Positions 26,056 through 39,419 of a DNA stretch of 64,000 bases are shown here, piece by piece. This stretch comes from Aldrovandia affinis. Lineage: Eukaryota; Chordata; Actinopteri; Notacanthiformes; Halosauridae. The stretch's first letter is position 1, and every line of letters starts with the position of its first letter. Under the pieces are notes generated by a model that worked only from the letters and a program-made list of their open reading frames with translations, searched no databases and was not told the DNA's origin. A program made the position numbers and the translations under genes. The stretch covers positions 5,400,374 through 5,464,373 of the forward strand of contig JAINUG010000048.1 of assembly GCA_029706075.1 (NCBI GenBank), given 5' to 3'.

Positions 26056-27655
26056 CTTTCTCTGTTAAGCACACATATATTTCCAAGCGAAACATGGTAT
26101 TTAAGTGGTGGATGTCACACACAGCAATGGATAACATTTTCTTTGGCTTGCCTTCTGAGGAAGGTATAGTACTTGGCTGTCAGGTCCAGGAAGTTTTGAC
26201 CCCCTTTTAGACACCAGAACAGAAAAGTGCAGGTAGGACAAGTGAAAATGAAAAGGCAGAGAGGGAGGGATGTGGGAAAACAGCTGACACGAGAGCGTGC
26301 TGTAGATGTGGGGAAATGTAATTCTATTTTAGTTTTGAGGTGGCTGAGTAGGGATGGCATGAAAACTCCTTTCTTCAATCTTTGGCGCTTTGTCAAATTT
26401 CTGGTTTTGATGACACATAAAAGTGAATCACAAAGGCAATATTGTAACCCCATGACCAAGTCTGACGCTGACCCTAACAGGCGTGACACTCGAACACCCG
26501 TTCATTCATAAGCCCCTTGATTCGCATCTGTAATCCTAAACCACCAGCGGAATGACAGATCGAGAATCAATGCCAATTTTGTTCATGCATTTGCATGACT
26601 CCCGATCTCTCTCCACTTCCATTAATCATTGTCAGGCAGTCAACTTTTGTTTCAACATCTATTTAATTGGAAACGGTCAAGGCTGGAGTTTGACATGCAT
26701 GAGTCCGTGCTGTGTAAACCAGGCCCGTGCACACTTGCGTTGTTCTTCATGCGCTCACGTGCCCCGTTGCCTGGTAGCAAGCCCTAGAGGGGAATGGATG
26801 TCTCCCCTGCTCATGGAGAAAGGTGGTACGAGGCTGAAGAGCTGCCAGGCCCCCACAATGGTCCAATCCTGCATGCTTGTCAGCTTATTGAGCCGGAAGA
26901 GCGGTCACAGCTGTGGAACATGTTGTGCCCGGTGGTAGTATTCTGTGGTAGAGATCACTGTAGGTTTGTTTGTGCGTGGGGCAGTACAGAGAGGAGGCTG
27001 AAGCCCCCTGCATGCCAGCGGTGAATGGGGAGGGGTACACCAGGCTACTGGTGTAGTTTTCATTTGTTTGGGATGAGCACAGCTCGACTATGAACGGACC
27101 AGGTCTGTAACTATGTAAACAGAATATCGCTCTGAATTGGTTCCAGAGATACTTCCTCAGAATATTGAGCATGAGCTCATGCAGACAACCAATCAGCTGC
27201 CAGTATGATTCGGCACGTGATCAGAGCTCTATTTATCTCTGTTTAAGACCGCTCACTCCTTTTCTCTTGTATCGTCTCTCCCACCATACGTAACCCGGCT
27301 GTATACGAACGGAAACCTGGTTGTGTAGTGCAGATGGAATGCAGAGGTGCAGTGAGGCGATTTAGAATGACAAAGACATTCTTTGGTCATTCTCCTTCAT
27401 GAATATTCATAACGAATCAGCAAATTGAAACACTTCAGATCAAGCTGATCGAAATGTCCGTATGGAATAGCTGTGCCTCTCCCCAGTGGAATTCCCATGT
27501 ACCTGGTGGGGCAGGGGGGTGGGGATGCTCTGTCCTTGTGCTCAGGAGCTGCTGGGCAGGGCTTTACAGAGATCAGTGCTGCATTGAGTGACCTGGAGGT
27601 CAGGGCTATGTGGTTTGGCACTGCAGGCTCAGTAATGTTCTGTGTGTTATTCTGT

Positions 27656-27803
27656 GGTTCTCTGTGGCTCAGTAGGTAGAGCACAGCGTTGGCAACGCTT
27701 AGATCGTGGGTTCAATTCCCACTGGGGCCACATATACTGAAAATGTATGCATTCACTACTGTAAGTCGCTTTGGATAAAAGCGTCTGCTAAATGGCGTAT
27801 ATT
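27656..27803 (+). mobile_element. tRNA-derived SINE with L2-type tail
   Basis: The head is tRNA-like: A box region TGGCTCAGTAGGTAGAGC (27665-27682) and B box GGGTTCAATTCCC (about 27708-27720), as in RNA polymerase III promoters. The tail GTAAGTCGCTTTGGATAAAAGCGTCTGCTAAATG is the one shared by fish SINEs and L2-clade LINEs (stated in two pieces: GTAAGTCGCTTTGGATAAAA and GCGTCTGCTAAATG). A second, inverted copy lies at 53.2 kb. Retroposition would depend on an L2-type reverse transcriptase. Confidence 0.9.
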
Positions 27804-29426
27804 AATGTGTCGCTGGGTGGAGAGGAGAAATGTCCTCATCTCAAAAGCGCGTTTTCTGACCTGGATGTGCAATGTGGGGTCCATCGAGGATAACCAGGCC
27901 ACAGGGTATACCGCATGGGTCCAGCTTAACATGTCAAATAACCAAACATCGTGACTGGGTGTCTGGGATTTCTGATGTGGGACAGAGTTGTATAAGAACC
28001 AGAAGGGCTCTGGGTTGGAGATGGTTAGGGGGGAAAGTGGATCAAGAGAGTCAGACTAGAAGGGAGAATTATTTATACGACCATGAATGCTCCTGGCACA
28101 TGTTATGTCAGACCCGTTATTAAAAACGAGGCGGTTTCTGCATATGACTGATTCGAAAGAAGAAGAGCTTGACACAGCAGTGATTTGGGCTGTGTGTGAC
28201 TGACTCTGGTATGCTTTATACTGCAGAATGTGTCAGGCATCAAAAGGATTCCTTTCAGAGAGAGGCATGACATGTATTTCTAGCTCAGAAACGTCCAGCA
28301 AAAGGAATTGTTCTAGGAGGGAAAAATGGATTTAAAAAAAAACATTCAGCCTCTGAGAGTCTCATTGGCATTGGATCCAGATGTGCCCCTTCTCGTCTCC
28401 CCCCGACTCATTCCCTCCTACCCTGGTGGGATCCAGAGCCCGTGCTTATCTGAGGAAACTCGGCGGAGTCCCGCTTAAAATCATCATATTCCCAATATTC
28501 CCATATTCCCAATCCAAATCTCAAGCATCAGGACTGTCCCCACTTGCTTTATAAGCAACATGACCAGAGGTGCTTCTTCAAAAGTCCCTGTCTCCAAAAG
28601 TATTCCAGCGCCTACCCCAGCCCAGCCTCCCCATTCCCCACCAGCCAGTCCCTCCTGTGGCTTTCCAGACCCCTCGCTGTTGACTTCTGAACTCTGGCAA
28701 AGTGTAGCGAACAGCAGTGTTTGTTCAGGTGCAGTCGCAGTGCTGTCAGAGCTTTTTATACGTAGTAATAAAAAGATTCCAGCGTGGTTTTCTCCTCCGC
28801 TCTGTAGAACAACCCCCTCCCCCCCCTCATGTCTCCTCCCGTGTGATTAACACAAATATGTTTGGCAAACAAGCTTTGTCACTCTCATCACCGCTCATTA
28901 GTACTCGTCTCGGACGGTGCAGTGTCAATTTAGGTCAATGAAGTCATTGGATAAGGTGATCGTCTGCAGCCCTGCCTGATTGGGTGCCCTGCGCGGGCAG
29001 TGAAGACTCCACGCTCGCAGATGGGGCTCGGTGCTTAAAACAAGCTCGATGGCTAATTAGGCCTCTGAGCGAAAAGCAAGTCATAAACGCTGCACTTGCT
29101 CTCCGAGCAACTTAAACGGCGGAGCGTTTTCCCCATCCGGCTCTAAAGCAGATCCCCGCAAATGGGTTTTTAAAGTGAGACGCTCGTGGGAGTTGGGTGG
29201 GAATGCTTTTGTAAGCAGGGCCATTAGGGTCTGAGTTCACACTGTGAATGTGCGCGGCGGGACTGAGGAGGGTGTCGGGATGACTTGGGGACAGGGAACC
29301 GAGGATGCCCCCCGGGGATCTGGAACAGGGAAGAGACGGGCATGCAAAGGCGAGAGTACTCCAGTTTGTCTTATGGTGAAATATAATGCTTTCTATGCGT
29401 CTTTACCATGTATTAATACACATCTT

Positions 29427-29470
29427 GTAAGTCGCTCTGGATAAAAGCATCTGCTAAATGATTAAAATGT
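29427..29470 (+). repeat. SINE/L2 tail fragment
   Basis: GTAAGTCGCTCTGGATAAAA followed by GCATCTGCTAAATG matches the tail of the 27.66 kb SINE. No tRNA-like head precedes it, so it is 5'-truncated. Confidence 0.8.
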
Positions 29471-29477
29471 AAAAATG

Positions 29478-29606
29478 TCTTTCTCTGTGACCCTCTCTCT
29501 ATCTGTCCCTATCTTTGTCACTCTCTTTCTCTCTCTTGGTCTCTCTCTCTCTCTCACTCCCTTTCTCTCTCGCTCTCTCGCTTTCTGTCTCTCTTTTCTT
29601 CTCAGT
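29478..29606. repeat. CT-rich low-complexity tract
   Basis: Pyrimidine tract dominated by CTCTCT with interruptions. Confidence 0.85.
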
Positions 29607-32600
29607 GGTAAAAAATGAAGAGATTTGAGGGTCTGTTTTATTTGCAATCCAGGGCTTTGCTCCTCTGCATGCTGTCTGTAACCGTGTCTGTCTGGTGTGG
29701 GATAGGATTACTGCTCCATTATTTCTGCCCCACATGGCAGAGTACCTGTGGCCCCACAATTCTTTCCAGACTGCTATGCTTCTCTACAGCAGGTATACTA
29801 AGTCCCAGAGTACTTCCAAGTTTGACTCTGTGTTTGACTACGGTATTCTGGTGTCTTCAAACCTTTGCATATTGAAACAATATTGATAAGATGTACGCAT
29901 CTGTATTTCCTCACTTCCTCACAAACACACACTCACGTACTCTCGCATGATGCTCAGTGCAGAGTGAATGCACTGAGCATTGTGGAGCTTGTTAGCAAAA
30001 CATTGGAAAAAGGCAGCACTCTCAAATAGGAATAAACCGTTGACATTTATTTGAAATAATGCATGGGTGCGTTCTGGCACTCAGCTTTCCACAGCATGCT
30101 GCCTCAGGAGCTTGTTAGCAGCTATAAATGGCAGTCAGGCTTGGGCTGGTGTGTGTTCTTGACCTCCTCTACTTGGTTGGAGCTTAGCATCTGCGACCTG
30201 ACTGCCCTTCATCTGCTGATTCCATGGAGTCATGGTGGAGTTCAGGTAGCTTAAACTCTGCCAGATGCCCACAAATCAACCCCACTATAGTCTCCCTGGT
30301 AATGGCTTTACCAGAGAGACCACTCATTGTCTGCCCTTGAAGTATTTTTTGTAATCCTCCCTGAAGCGGAACCCAAGGAACACAGGGATTATGTAGACTG
30401 TAGCTTTTAATGTACGTTATTTTACAGAGCTGCGATAAAATCCATTACGGTAAAGGAAGTGGTTGTCATTTCATGTACAGCTGTACTTGTCAGGCTCTGA
30501 GCAGTAACAGGGAATCATGGGAGCTGTTTAAAAGTTTTTTTCTGTTCTTGAAAAGGGACGGCACAGGTTTAGGGCCCCCATTTTAGATGCACTGAATGGA
30601 ACAATGAGAATCTCGGGGGGCTGGTAAACAAAATGAGATCAGGCTAAACTATCCCAGTTCTCCCCCTATAACCTGTGCAGTTCAAAGTTTTCCACTACAA
30701 TAACACTTCAGAAGCCCACTATCTCCTTTGAAGCATTCAAATTTGTCCCAGGAGATCTAGTAAACCTTATTTGACGGTATTATACATGCGTCTTTCAGGT
30801 CACCTCAACAAAGCCCAAGGAGGAATATTTGTGGCCTCTCTCCAGTCTTCTTAAAGAGACAAATATGCTCTTTTAAAACCATTATCCTGTGTCTGCCAAA
30901 GCAGATCGCATTGATTTATTGTGTTCATGGCTTGGGTGCTGACAGCTCAGTTCTAGCTGATTAAAGTGTCATGGGTCTCAGCTGTCCAGTGTCTTAGACT
31001 AAGCAGTCTGGGCCTGCTGAAGGAGCGAAGCCTGAGTGCAGGGCCTTGCTAGAGGTGTCCAGGTTTCTCCAGGTGGCTCCTGTTTGCTGGTTTTTTCCTC
31101 ATTGGAGCTTTGTGACAAAGAGCTGAGCTGTTATGTGAGGAGAAATAGGCTTAGCGAACAACAAAATCAACAAGAAATATTCCATTGACAACTGGTTAGT
31201 TAGGTAGTTTGCAAATATATATCTTATGCCAAAAGTCGAATATACACCTTAGGACTCCATACAAATCTTTATGCACAGTGCTGGACTGAGGGGTATAACT
31301 AGCAACTAACTGGAGGAATGTTTTTACAAGCTGTCAGATTTAAAAACAGGAGGACCAATGGTACAGATAAATGTGGAAACTGTGTATGATGCGTTATGTT
31401 TAATGTTATATATGATACCAATAATCAATTAAATAATTAGTGTATAGATAAAGATTGTAAACCATCATAATACAAAATTAAATGAATTATATAAAATTGT
31501 TTTTTTAGAAAACTATTTGTTTGGCGTGATTGTGTGATTTTTATCTGTTGTCATTAATTTTTTTTACTGAACTCATTTGCCCTGGCACTGATCCAGCTGT
31601 GAGAATAGAGTAGGATTCTAATGTATGTGAATCATAGCTGAGCATCAGTCACCCTGTTCTAAACGGAGATGACAGGAGCTGCCATTTCAGCACCTGAGAC
31701 TGAGTGGACAGCGACCTGAGAATCCAGACTAGTTTGTCTATCTCTCTCTTTCTCTCTTTCCCACTTGCACATGCAAACATGCACACACAATATGAAATCT
31801 ATTCAACAAAGGGTCAAGTAAAATTTGAAAGATGTGTAAAACTTTGTATTAGGTCAGCGACAAAATGTAACGTAACAACATAACATTAAATCTGTTGTTT
31901 TGCAAATGAACTGTAAGTGCACATGAAGATGTTAAAAGTATTTTATCATAATTTTTTTCCTTCCATTAGTGTTTAGACAAGCACTTTGCCTTGAATCTGG
32001 TACACACCAGGTCACGTACGTATATCAGGTCACATGTCACAGGTCATATACCAGTAGATGTGTCAGAGTTTTTGAAACGGGGCAAAGCATTGTGGAATCT
32101 GACACGGTGACAGAGATGCATGCTGGGATGCATTCTGTGGGCGCTCATGTCAGATGTGGATGCGTAGCTTTTTTTCTGTAACACTGCGACCCAGCTGGTC
32201 TGTCCTGTTTAAACAGATGGCAGCTGCTTTGTTTCCAAAAACAGTCCATGACCATGGACAGGGCGGAGTCTCCCCTGAAATGGATTGTAAACTGGGGTTT
32301 CTGGGGTTTTCCAATGCAATCAATTCAACAGAGACAAGATGGAATGGAAAAAGAGTCTCAAGATTATACACATAAATGATCGCTTCCCCTCCGCCCCCTC
32401 TCTTTTCTGTATATTTTTCACGATTCTGTTCTGCTTTTTCAACCTTTTTCATCTCAGGGAATTTTTTCATTGTTTGTCCTCCCTGTCAGCTTTTGTACAG
32501 ATGTATTTGATAAATAAACATAACGTCGTTAAGTCGTTCTGATGATCTTATGTGAGCGAGAAAACTAACTCCTAGCCTTTATCAAGCAGAACCCTTGGAA

Positions 32601-32786
32601 TGACATCATCTTTATTTAGAGTATTGTACAGTCCCACAGCCTTTCACAATTCACACAGTCTTAAAGATTTACAGCTCTCTCTTATCTCTTCATAGCTGTT
32701 CTCTAATGGCCCCCTTTTATGTGACATTCAGAGTATAATTCATACCATTAAATGCAGGTTCTAATGTATGTCTTTCAATCTTGCAG

Positions 32787-32813
32787 GGCCCTCTCGGCTT
32801 GGACGGCAAGCCT
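32787..32813 (+). CDS. col23a1: col23a1 exon 4, COL1 domain
   Basis: 27 bp, acceptor CTTGCAG, donor GTGAGT. Encodes GPLGLDGKP, identical to the corresponding stretch of human COL23A1 as I remember it. Confidence 0.93.
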
Positions 32814-33430
32814 GTGAGTATTAATTTATGTGATCAGACAGCACTGACACATGTAGTGACAGGTTTGTGAATTTATAGACTCGATTCATGAGTCTGCCAT
32901 ACACACACAGACACAAATACAGAGAGACAGAGCTCGTTGTACTGTGCAGATATGCACCATCCTGGTGTCATCACACAGTCATCACACACACACACACACA
33001 TAAAGCATACTCACACTAAATTGAGCACTAAATTATGTACTGGAAAAATATATACCAGGATCATAGTCAACACACACACAGGCACACACACGCTTACACA
33101 CATACACACACATACACTCAATCACACATACGCACGTAAGCACCCAGTTCTTGTCGTTTTTCCTCTGAGCAGGAGGGATGGTTCTTATTCTAGGACTAGC
33201 TGCTCACCTGTTAGTCATCAAGAGTGTTTACCCTGGCAGACAGAGAGAGAGAGGCATGAAACACTCTGTCACGGCTACGCTGAATAACATACAGCTTTAC
33301 TTCAACATCAGAACACTGCACCAGCATGAACGTATCTCAACATATTCAACATTTAGGACATAGTACACCCGCTTCAGCCAGCTCTGTTCCTTAATCCAGT
33401 CTGGATTAAATCATGTGCTCCTATTCACAG
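32814..33430 (+). other. col23a1: Intron 4 of window
   Basis: 0.6 kb, with imperfect CA repeats from about 32985 to 33130 and nothing else recognised. Confidence 0.8.
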
Positions 33431-33457
33431 GGTCTTCCTGGTCCTAAAGGAAGTCAG
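33431..33457 (+). CDS. col23a1: col23a1 exon 5, COL1 domain
   Basis: 27 bp, acceptor TTCACAG, donor GTATGT. Encodes GLPGPKGSQ. The first six residues match the human COL23A1 order after GLDGKP. Confidence 0.93.
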
Positions 33458-35007
33458 GTATGTTTACACGCCCTGCTGACATCATAATCTATCTGATCTG
33501 TGGACACATCTAGGTAATGCTACACTGAGTTTACTCGTGGAATGCATCTCTGGTAAATATCTATCGGGAAGGGTAACAAAGGTGAGACTGGGATTGGTCA
33601 GTGTTTAATCACGTCAGACTGGTCGGTGGTGTGATTGGTTGGTGTGGAGTTAGAGCTCGTCGGTGCTCCCCTCTCCTCAAACTGACTGCTAAAACAGCGT
33701 TCAGAAGGAAGTGAGCCAAGACTGCAAATTGAACAACTGCTTCCTGTGCAGGGAGGATGCAGGGATGACCCGGGACACCATAGGAGATGTGGAAATAGCT
33801 GGTTACACAGCAGAGGAGAGGGAGTTTTTTGGTATGAAATAAAAGGCTCTTTAAAAAGCCATTATATTCAGCCCTCTGTTTAACTACGACGGCCAAGGGA
33901 ACATCGTCTACCAGGGTGAATGTAAACCATTTATAAAGAAGTTGGGCTTGTTTGAAAGCCTCTTCCTTTAAATGTTGCAAACCACTAGTTTCCTCTAAAA
34001 GAAGATGTCAAACTGTTTTCTTTCGTCCGAAGAGTTACGATCGCACGGCTTCTTTCATGAAGAAAGAAGGTGTGAAATTAGCTCAACGGGTTCACGGCAG
34101 GAAGCGTCATGAGACGTTAGCACTGGAGCCACAAGTGTCTTAGGCGCAGCCGATAAACAGTTCTCGCTCTTGTATCTTGCTTACGATGAAGGACAGGAAA
34201 AAAAACGAGCTGCCGAAAATAGATTTCAAATGGAAAGAAAACCACATGATGCAGGACCGGGATGCACGAAGCCCCCTGTTCCTCTGTCACGCGCTCCAAA
34301 CTGAACTCACTCTCCAAGAGGTGGAGGGCTCTGGAGATTGGGAGTTAAGCTGCTCTCTGTCACCAAGTGGGGAGATGCATTTCCAATCCATCCTGCAGAG
34401 CCAAATCATTAGCGCAACATCAAGACTCCTAAAAAGAGTTTGTATGAGTGTAAACAGAGTAGGGGAAATTACTTTCATTTTCCTAAAGGGCATTAGCAGA
34501 TGTCCCTCTCGTCGTCCCTGTATCGCTTGTCATCAGATATTTAACTGTAATCAAGGGATCGGCAGAGCCGAGGCCTTCATGGGTCGAGTGTCTTCAGGAT
34601 GTAAATTATACAAAAGGCTCTGTATCCCCTAACATTCTGTCAGCCTGTGGTCATATCTGTCTGAGTGCACACACTGTTTTCAGTTATAGCTAATAGTTCT
34701 CTCTGTGAAAAGGACAGATTTGCACTTCATTCAATTTGAGTTCCACACAATGGGAAAAACATGTAGGTCTTTGCATCCCCGCTTTGTGTCTGCGGAGGGC
34801 TTTGACTGATCCGAGGTCAGTCAGGTGCTGTGAACTTGTCAGACAGCCTGTTATGCCCATGCTGATGGTTATTGGCATTGATCTTTCAGTATTTATCAGC
34901 AGAGATTCTCACAGGGAAAAATGTGTTGCTTCCTTGGAAATTGGTCACACACTTCACTGTTACTTTTGACAAACTGTCTGATTATTTTTTTCCCCCTTGT
35001 CTCCCAG
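33458..35007 (+). other. col23a1: Intron 5 of window (1.55 kb)
   Basis: No repeats or exons recognised. A 151-codon open frame at 34177-34632 is not low-complexity but has no recognisable domain or splice context. Confidence 0.75.
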
Positions 35008-35034
35008 GGACCAGCTGGACCGAAAGGAGATAAG
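35008..35034 (+). CDS. col23a1: col23a1 exon 6, COL1 domain
   Basis: 27 bp, acceptor CTCCCAG after a T/C tract, donor GTACCT (weak at +4 to +6). Encodes GPAGPKGDK. Confidence 0.9.
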
Positions 35035-35460
35035 GTACCTGTAAAAATCACATCGCACCCTTACAAAAGAACTAATTTTTTTCTATACATATGGAGGACT
35101 CATATATTACGGATCTCACTCAAAATGTCAAAATGTCAAAAATGTAAAAGCTTTACGGCTGTGCAGTGCAGTGCTGGAGAACAATGAGCTACGATTTGCT
35201 TCACAGCTGCCAGATGTTTCCAGACTCAAACTCCTTCGTCCTTCTCCGCGATAATGGTGCTGGTTTGCAGTGCGCGTGTAGAAGAGACTTGAGCCTAGAA
35301 TTGTACAAGCTCCACATCACCAAACTAGTTCCGCAACAGGAAGATCAAAATGGCAGTAAACAAGGCCCGGAGGACTGCAGTCCCACTGGTTATGAATGTG
35401 GGTGTCATCATTTCATACGTGTCTGTGTATGACCCCTTCTTCTTTGTTGTTTTTGTGTAG
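35035..35460 (+). other. col23a1: Intron 6 of window
   Basis: 0.43 kb; nothing recognised. Confidence 0.8.
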
Positions 35461-35487
35461 GGCGACCAAGGAGATGTTGGGCCCAGG
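35461..35487 (+). CDS. col23a1: col23a1 exon 7, end of COL1
   Basis: 27 bp, acceptor TTGTGTAG after a T-rich tract, donor GTAAGT. Encodes GDQGDVGPR, comparable to GDFGPR of human COL23A1 and GDQGPR of COL25A1. It is the last Gly-X-Y exon before the non-collagenous exon 8. Confidence 0.93.
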
Positions 35488-36220
35488 GTAAGTCAGCCTC
35501 ACAATTAAAGTACATAATCATTTAGGGCTGTGCCCTTCATGATGATCATGTGACAGAGTGCTTTGTTGAATCCATCACAGAGAGATCATTGCAATTAATT
35601 AAAGACCATCATGATTAAATTTATGATAGAATGGACACTATGTGTTACATACAGAAGCAAGTGATGGAAAGACACAGAAAGGACAAACACCAACAAGAGG
35701 AGACAGATATAGGAAAAGGGAAAAAAGCCATAACATTAAAATGACTTAAAATTATAAAATTGCAATACAAAACAACATTAAATGATAGATTGCATATTTA
35801 TGTCTGTTACATAAACACAATGAGATAGTGGCAGAATGGAAAAAAGTATATAAATAAAATATGTGAAATGAGAAAATAAACAGGAGAAACCGTACAAAGT
35901 CACGAATGGTGAAAACAGCTCTGAAATGGAATGAAATGGAATAAAAAAGAAAATATCTCTGAAATTAAAGCATTCTCTCTAGCCCTGATCGGTGTGCAGC
36001 AACACCTGAGTGTGCTCCCCAGCTCTTCCACATTTGCCCTTAAGGCAGCAGTGACACCCCACCCCTCACCTTCTGCCTTTACACCATGTCTCACAGCAGG
36101 AGGGAATTATGGGCCGTCACAAATCAGGAACCAAAGGAGAGAGACAAGAAAATTAGCACTACTACAAACATCCCAGAGCTGTCATTAGTCATCTGTTGCT
36201 GCTGTATCCTCCCCCTCACA

Positions 36221-36262
<42 letters not shown>

Positions 36263-39200
36263 TTCACAAATATACTAACATATTTGCAGACACGCACAGA
36301 CACACTTTTTGGCCAATGGCAGCATGTACTATTATTGCCTGATTTTCATTACAAACAGAGTGAAAGTGAACTCTGGTAGCGTTGTGAAAGTGAACATTGA
36401 AATGTCTTTTATAGTGCGGCTGGGATGAGAAAAGGGCCAAGTGTAAACTTTTCTGACCCTGTTGTGGTCGAAAACCTTGTTGGAAGAAAAGTCTTAAAAC
36501 CTCTACATTGAAAAAGAAAAATGAGAGGAAAATGTAATGGTTATAATAAAACCTGTCATTAAGACCTAAGAATTTAGAATCAAAACCAGAAAAAATACCT
36601 TTGAGAGAGGACTAGCATCCAGCCAACCGTAGTGAGACTGCAGTTGAAACGCTTTGCGTCGCTGTTTTCTTTTTCTGCATTAGCTGAGGTCATTTCTTCA
36701 ACAAAGGTGTAGTTAACTTACACTGCGCTGAATAACACATGGTTTCCAGAAATAGGACTTTAAACATTACCGGTGGAACCAACATGGCTTTCTCCCATAA
36801 TGCTGTTCTCTGTGCAAACTCTGATTCTCCTGAGATAAGAAAAACGCAAGACAGACTTTGATTGCAGAGTGACGTCCCTGTGGCAGAATACAACAAGGAC
36901 ACACATTTGATTTCAAACCAGCACCTGTTTCTCTCCTGCTAACGATGTATATTAAATGCATCTGTACCCTAAATGCACAAAGACCGTGTCACGGGCTCGG
37001 TTTATCACAGACACATGCCCTGGACTGGAACTTTTTAAATGTGGTCTTCGACTGTCCTTAATAGGAATCTATAAATGGATTTGGCTCAACAGCAACGTCA
37101 AGGTCGGGGTGGGGAAGGGGGGGGCGAGACTGTTTTGATCAAAGGCCACTCGTGTAATTTGTTGCGAGAGTTAGCGGATCCGGGGTCGGCTGACCCGACA
37201 GAACAGAACCGCCGCGCGCCTCTCACGGTGAGCAACAGTGATTCAGGCCCGGCCCCATGTGGGGGGAACATGTGTTACGCAGAGCCATAAGCCGCCAGGT
37301 CCAATAGGAGCCCACGCCACCGTTCCGACCATTCACAGATGACTCTGCCTGAGGGAGGTCTCTCTGAAGATTGAATGGACTCTTCTGATGGGTTGAGGCG
37401 CACAGCTCCTGACAGCGGCTGTCTCTTCCGATCACCCAGTGGGGTCTGAAGGTTCTCTCTGGCCTTGTGTGGGAAAGAAAAGAAAAAAGAGAAAGATTTC
37501 CTCACAGAGTCACAGGGGTGTCTGATGGGACGTAATTTGCAGTGCGGTCGGAAACGTTCTAAAAATTCACATGCTTTAAAAAAAAAAAAAAGTTTTTATC
37601 TAACCATTACCCGTTGGTTTCCTGAGAGGGTTCAGGGCAATTGTGTGCATGGAGTGTCTCTCGTTCCTGGAAATCATGGAGTTATCATCCACTTAGCTTA
37701 CCATATTCAATATTAAATGGAAAAGTAAACGTCAGACTTGAAAGCTCTGCACAGTGATACAACGCGAACGCCGAACATCTGCTGTAATCTCTGAAGTTAA
37801 TCATCAAATAAAACTGAAAAACGAGAACAAGTTTCTCAGAATCTAGAGCAGGCTCTTTGACCCGACGTTGCTGTTGATGAATAAGGCGAACCCCTGGACT
37901 GTGCTCCCCACAGCTGAGGTCATGTAATGACAGGAAGCGGAGTTTCCCTGTGGGAGTGGACTCTATCTGAGTGGGGGGCCCCCCCCCACCAGCCAATTAG
38001 AGCTCTTTAAGCTCCATTAATGCTGCACTTAACATGAAGTTAACTACGGACCGCACTTAACCCCCTCACTGCAGGGGACTGGGGAGGGGTGGGGGGGAAG
38101 AGATGCGGTCGTGCATCACTGTCGCGGTCCTGGTCCAAAGACATCCGTCATTCTCAGCGCTGGAATGAGCTCAGGACCCGACCCAAAACACACAGACGCG
38201 TAAAAGACCTTTGGAAGAGGCAACTGAAACATTTCAAAGAGCCTCCGTTTTGAGCAGGATGTATTATTTTTAACAAATGTCTGCTGACCCCTCCTTGTTG
38301 GAGTCTCCTGGGGCAGCAGATTTTTCGGCACTGAATTGCTGTTTGTTATTTGACTCAGACAAACACAGGCCTGGGATGGGAGGGTAACAGCCTGTACACA
38401 GGGGATCTCCACGACGGTTACTGCAAAAGCCATGTGTGCACGTGGAAACTTTTGAGATGGGGGTGGGGGCGGGGGGTTGTGGCAGGGGGATGTGTCGAGG
38501 GCAGGGGGGATGAATGAAGAGTGAATATGACACTAGAGAGAAAGGCTGCGGTGTCAGAAACCTCGGCTATCCTGATCTTGCCGCAACTCTGTAACACAAA
38601 TCACATGGTCAAGCTGGCACTTCTCTCCTCCACACACACATCCCCCTCTGAAGGGAATCCACTGGAATATAGGTGGCACTGTGTACAATTACCCATTGCA
38701 GGCAAGCTGCTTTGGGTGATGATTGTAAAAAGACTTCAAAAAGACACAGTCCATCACACACTAACATTTCCGGAGGAAACCCTCCAGTGGCAGTGATGTC
38801 AAATACTTGCGCCTAGATTTGTCTTTACTTATGATCCATGTCTGTTTATGGTTCTCAGAACATTCGACCTGTGGATGTAAGACTACATCCCAAAACAGTC
38901 TGTGTACTCACTCTCTACCCTCCCCCACCCCCGCACCAGGGACAGCCAGCCCAAGGCAGCTCCGCAGGTCTGCTCAGTAATCAGATTCTCACAGTGAAGG
39001 TTTGTCCCTTCTCTCTCGCCGTACCTCTGGCCTCACAGTGTCCTTCTGTCACGGACACCTGTGTCACATTTCTCTCGCTGCCAGCCTGCGACAATGCTCC
39101 TGTCATTGGAGCTCCCTCTCTCTCATCCTCTCTCTCTCCTCAACAAGGAAGGCAGGATGCTCTGTTCCTGACACCTCCCCTCCTTCCCTCATTTCACATT

Positions 39201-39307
39201 ATATAGTTTCCATTCTAATCTTGCCGTCTTTCTCTCTCTCTTGTGCCTTGGTTTTCTCGTTCTCTGTGGGCCTTTCTTCCTCCCTCTCTACCTGCCTTCT
39301 GCCCCAG
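35488..39307 (+). other. col23a1: Intron 7 of window (3.8 kb)
   Basis: Contains a CA array at 36221-36259, several moderately CpG-rich stretches around 37.1-37.4 and 38.0-38.5 kb, and CT-rich DNA before exon 8. No further exon recognised. Confidence 0.75.
36221..36259. repeat. (CA)n microsatellite
   Basis: About 19 uninterrupted CA units. Confidence 0.95.
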
Positions 39308-39379
39308 ATGGTCTTCCCTCGCTTTGACCATGGCTTTCTCTCTGCCGACCCGCCCAACTTTCAGAGGCGCATCCTGAAG
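39308..39379 (+). CDS. col23a1: col23a1 exon 8, non-collagenous interruption
   Basis: 72 bp, 24 codons, acceptor CTTCTGCCCCAG, donor GTAGCG. The product begins MVFPRFDHGFLSAD and ends FQRRILK, without Gly-X-Y. It closely resembles the COL25A1 segment MVFPKINHGFLSAD...KRRLIK that sits at the same place between the first and second collagen stretches. My memory of human COL23A1 goes from GPR straight to GDQGQ without it. It is phase 0 on both sides, so it could be skipped without a frameshift. The 245-codon open frame covering it (39002-39739) is mostly translated intron. Confidence 0.9.
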
Positions 39380-39419
39380 GTAGCGTTCATCTCACGTGTG
39401 TGTGTGTGTGTGTGTGTCC

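Larger units (their letters stand above)
22259..32786 (+). other. col23a1: Intron 3 of window (10.5 kb)
   Basis: Longest intron fully in the window. It has GT arrays at 24.3-24.8 kb, a hAT-like fragment at 25.7 kb, a CT array at 26.0 kb, a tRNA-derived SINE at 27.66 kb, a SINE tail at 29.43 kb and CT-rich DNA at 29.5-29.6 kb. The parts 22.3-24.3, 26.2-27.6 and 30-32.7 kb show nothing recognisable. Confidence 0.8.

Noticed and set aside
34177..34632. 151-codon plus-strand frame with normal complexity
   Set aside because: No domain recognised, no Kozak or splice support, and located in a mid-gene intron; treated as chance. A protein search or RNA coverage would decide.
38930..38985. Gly/Gln/Pro codons after CACCAG (GGACAGCCAGCCCAAGGC)
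   Set aside because: The Gly-X-Y pattern does not hold and no donor in phase follows.
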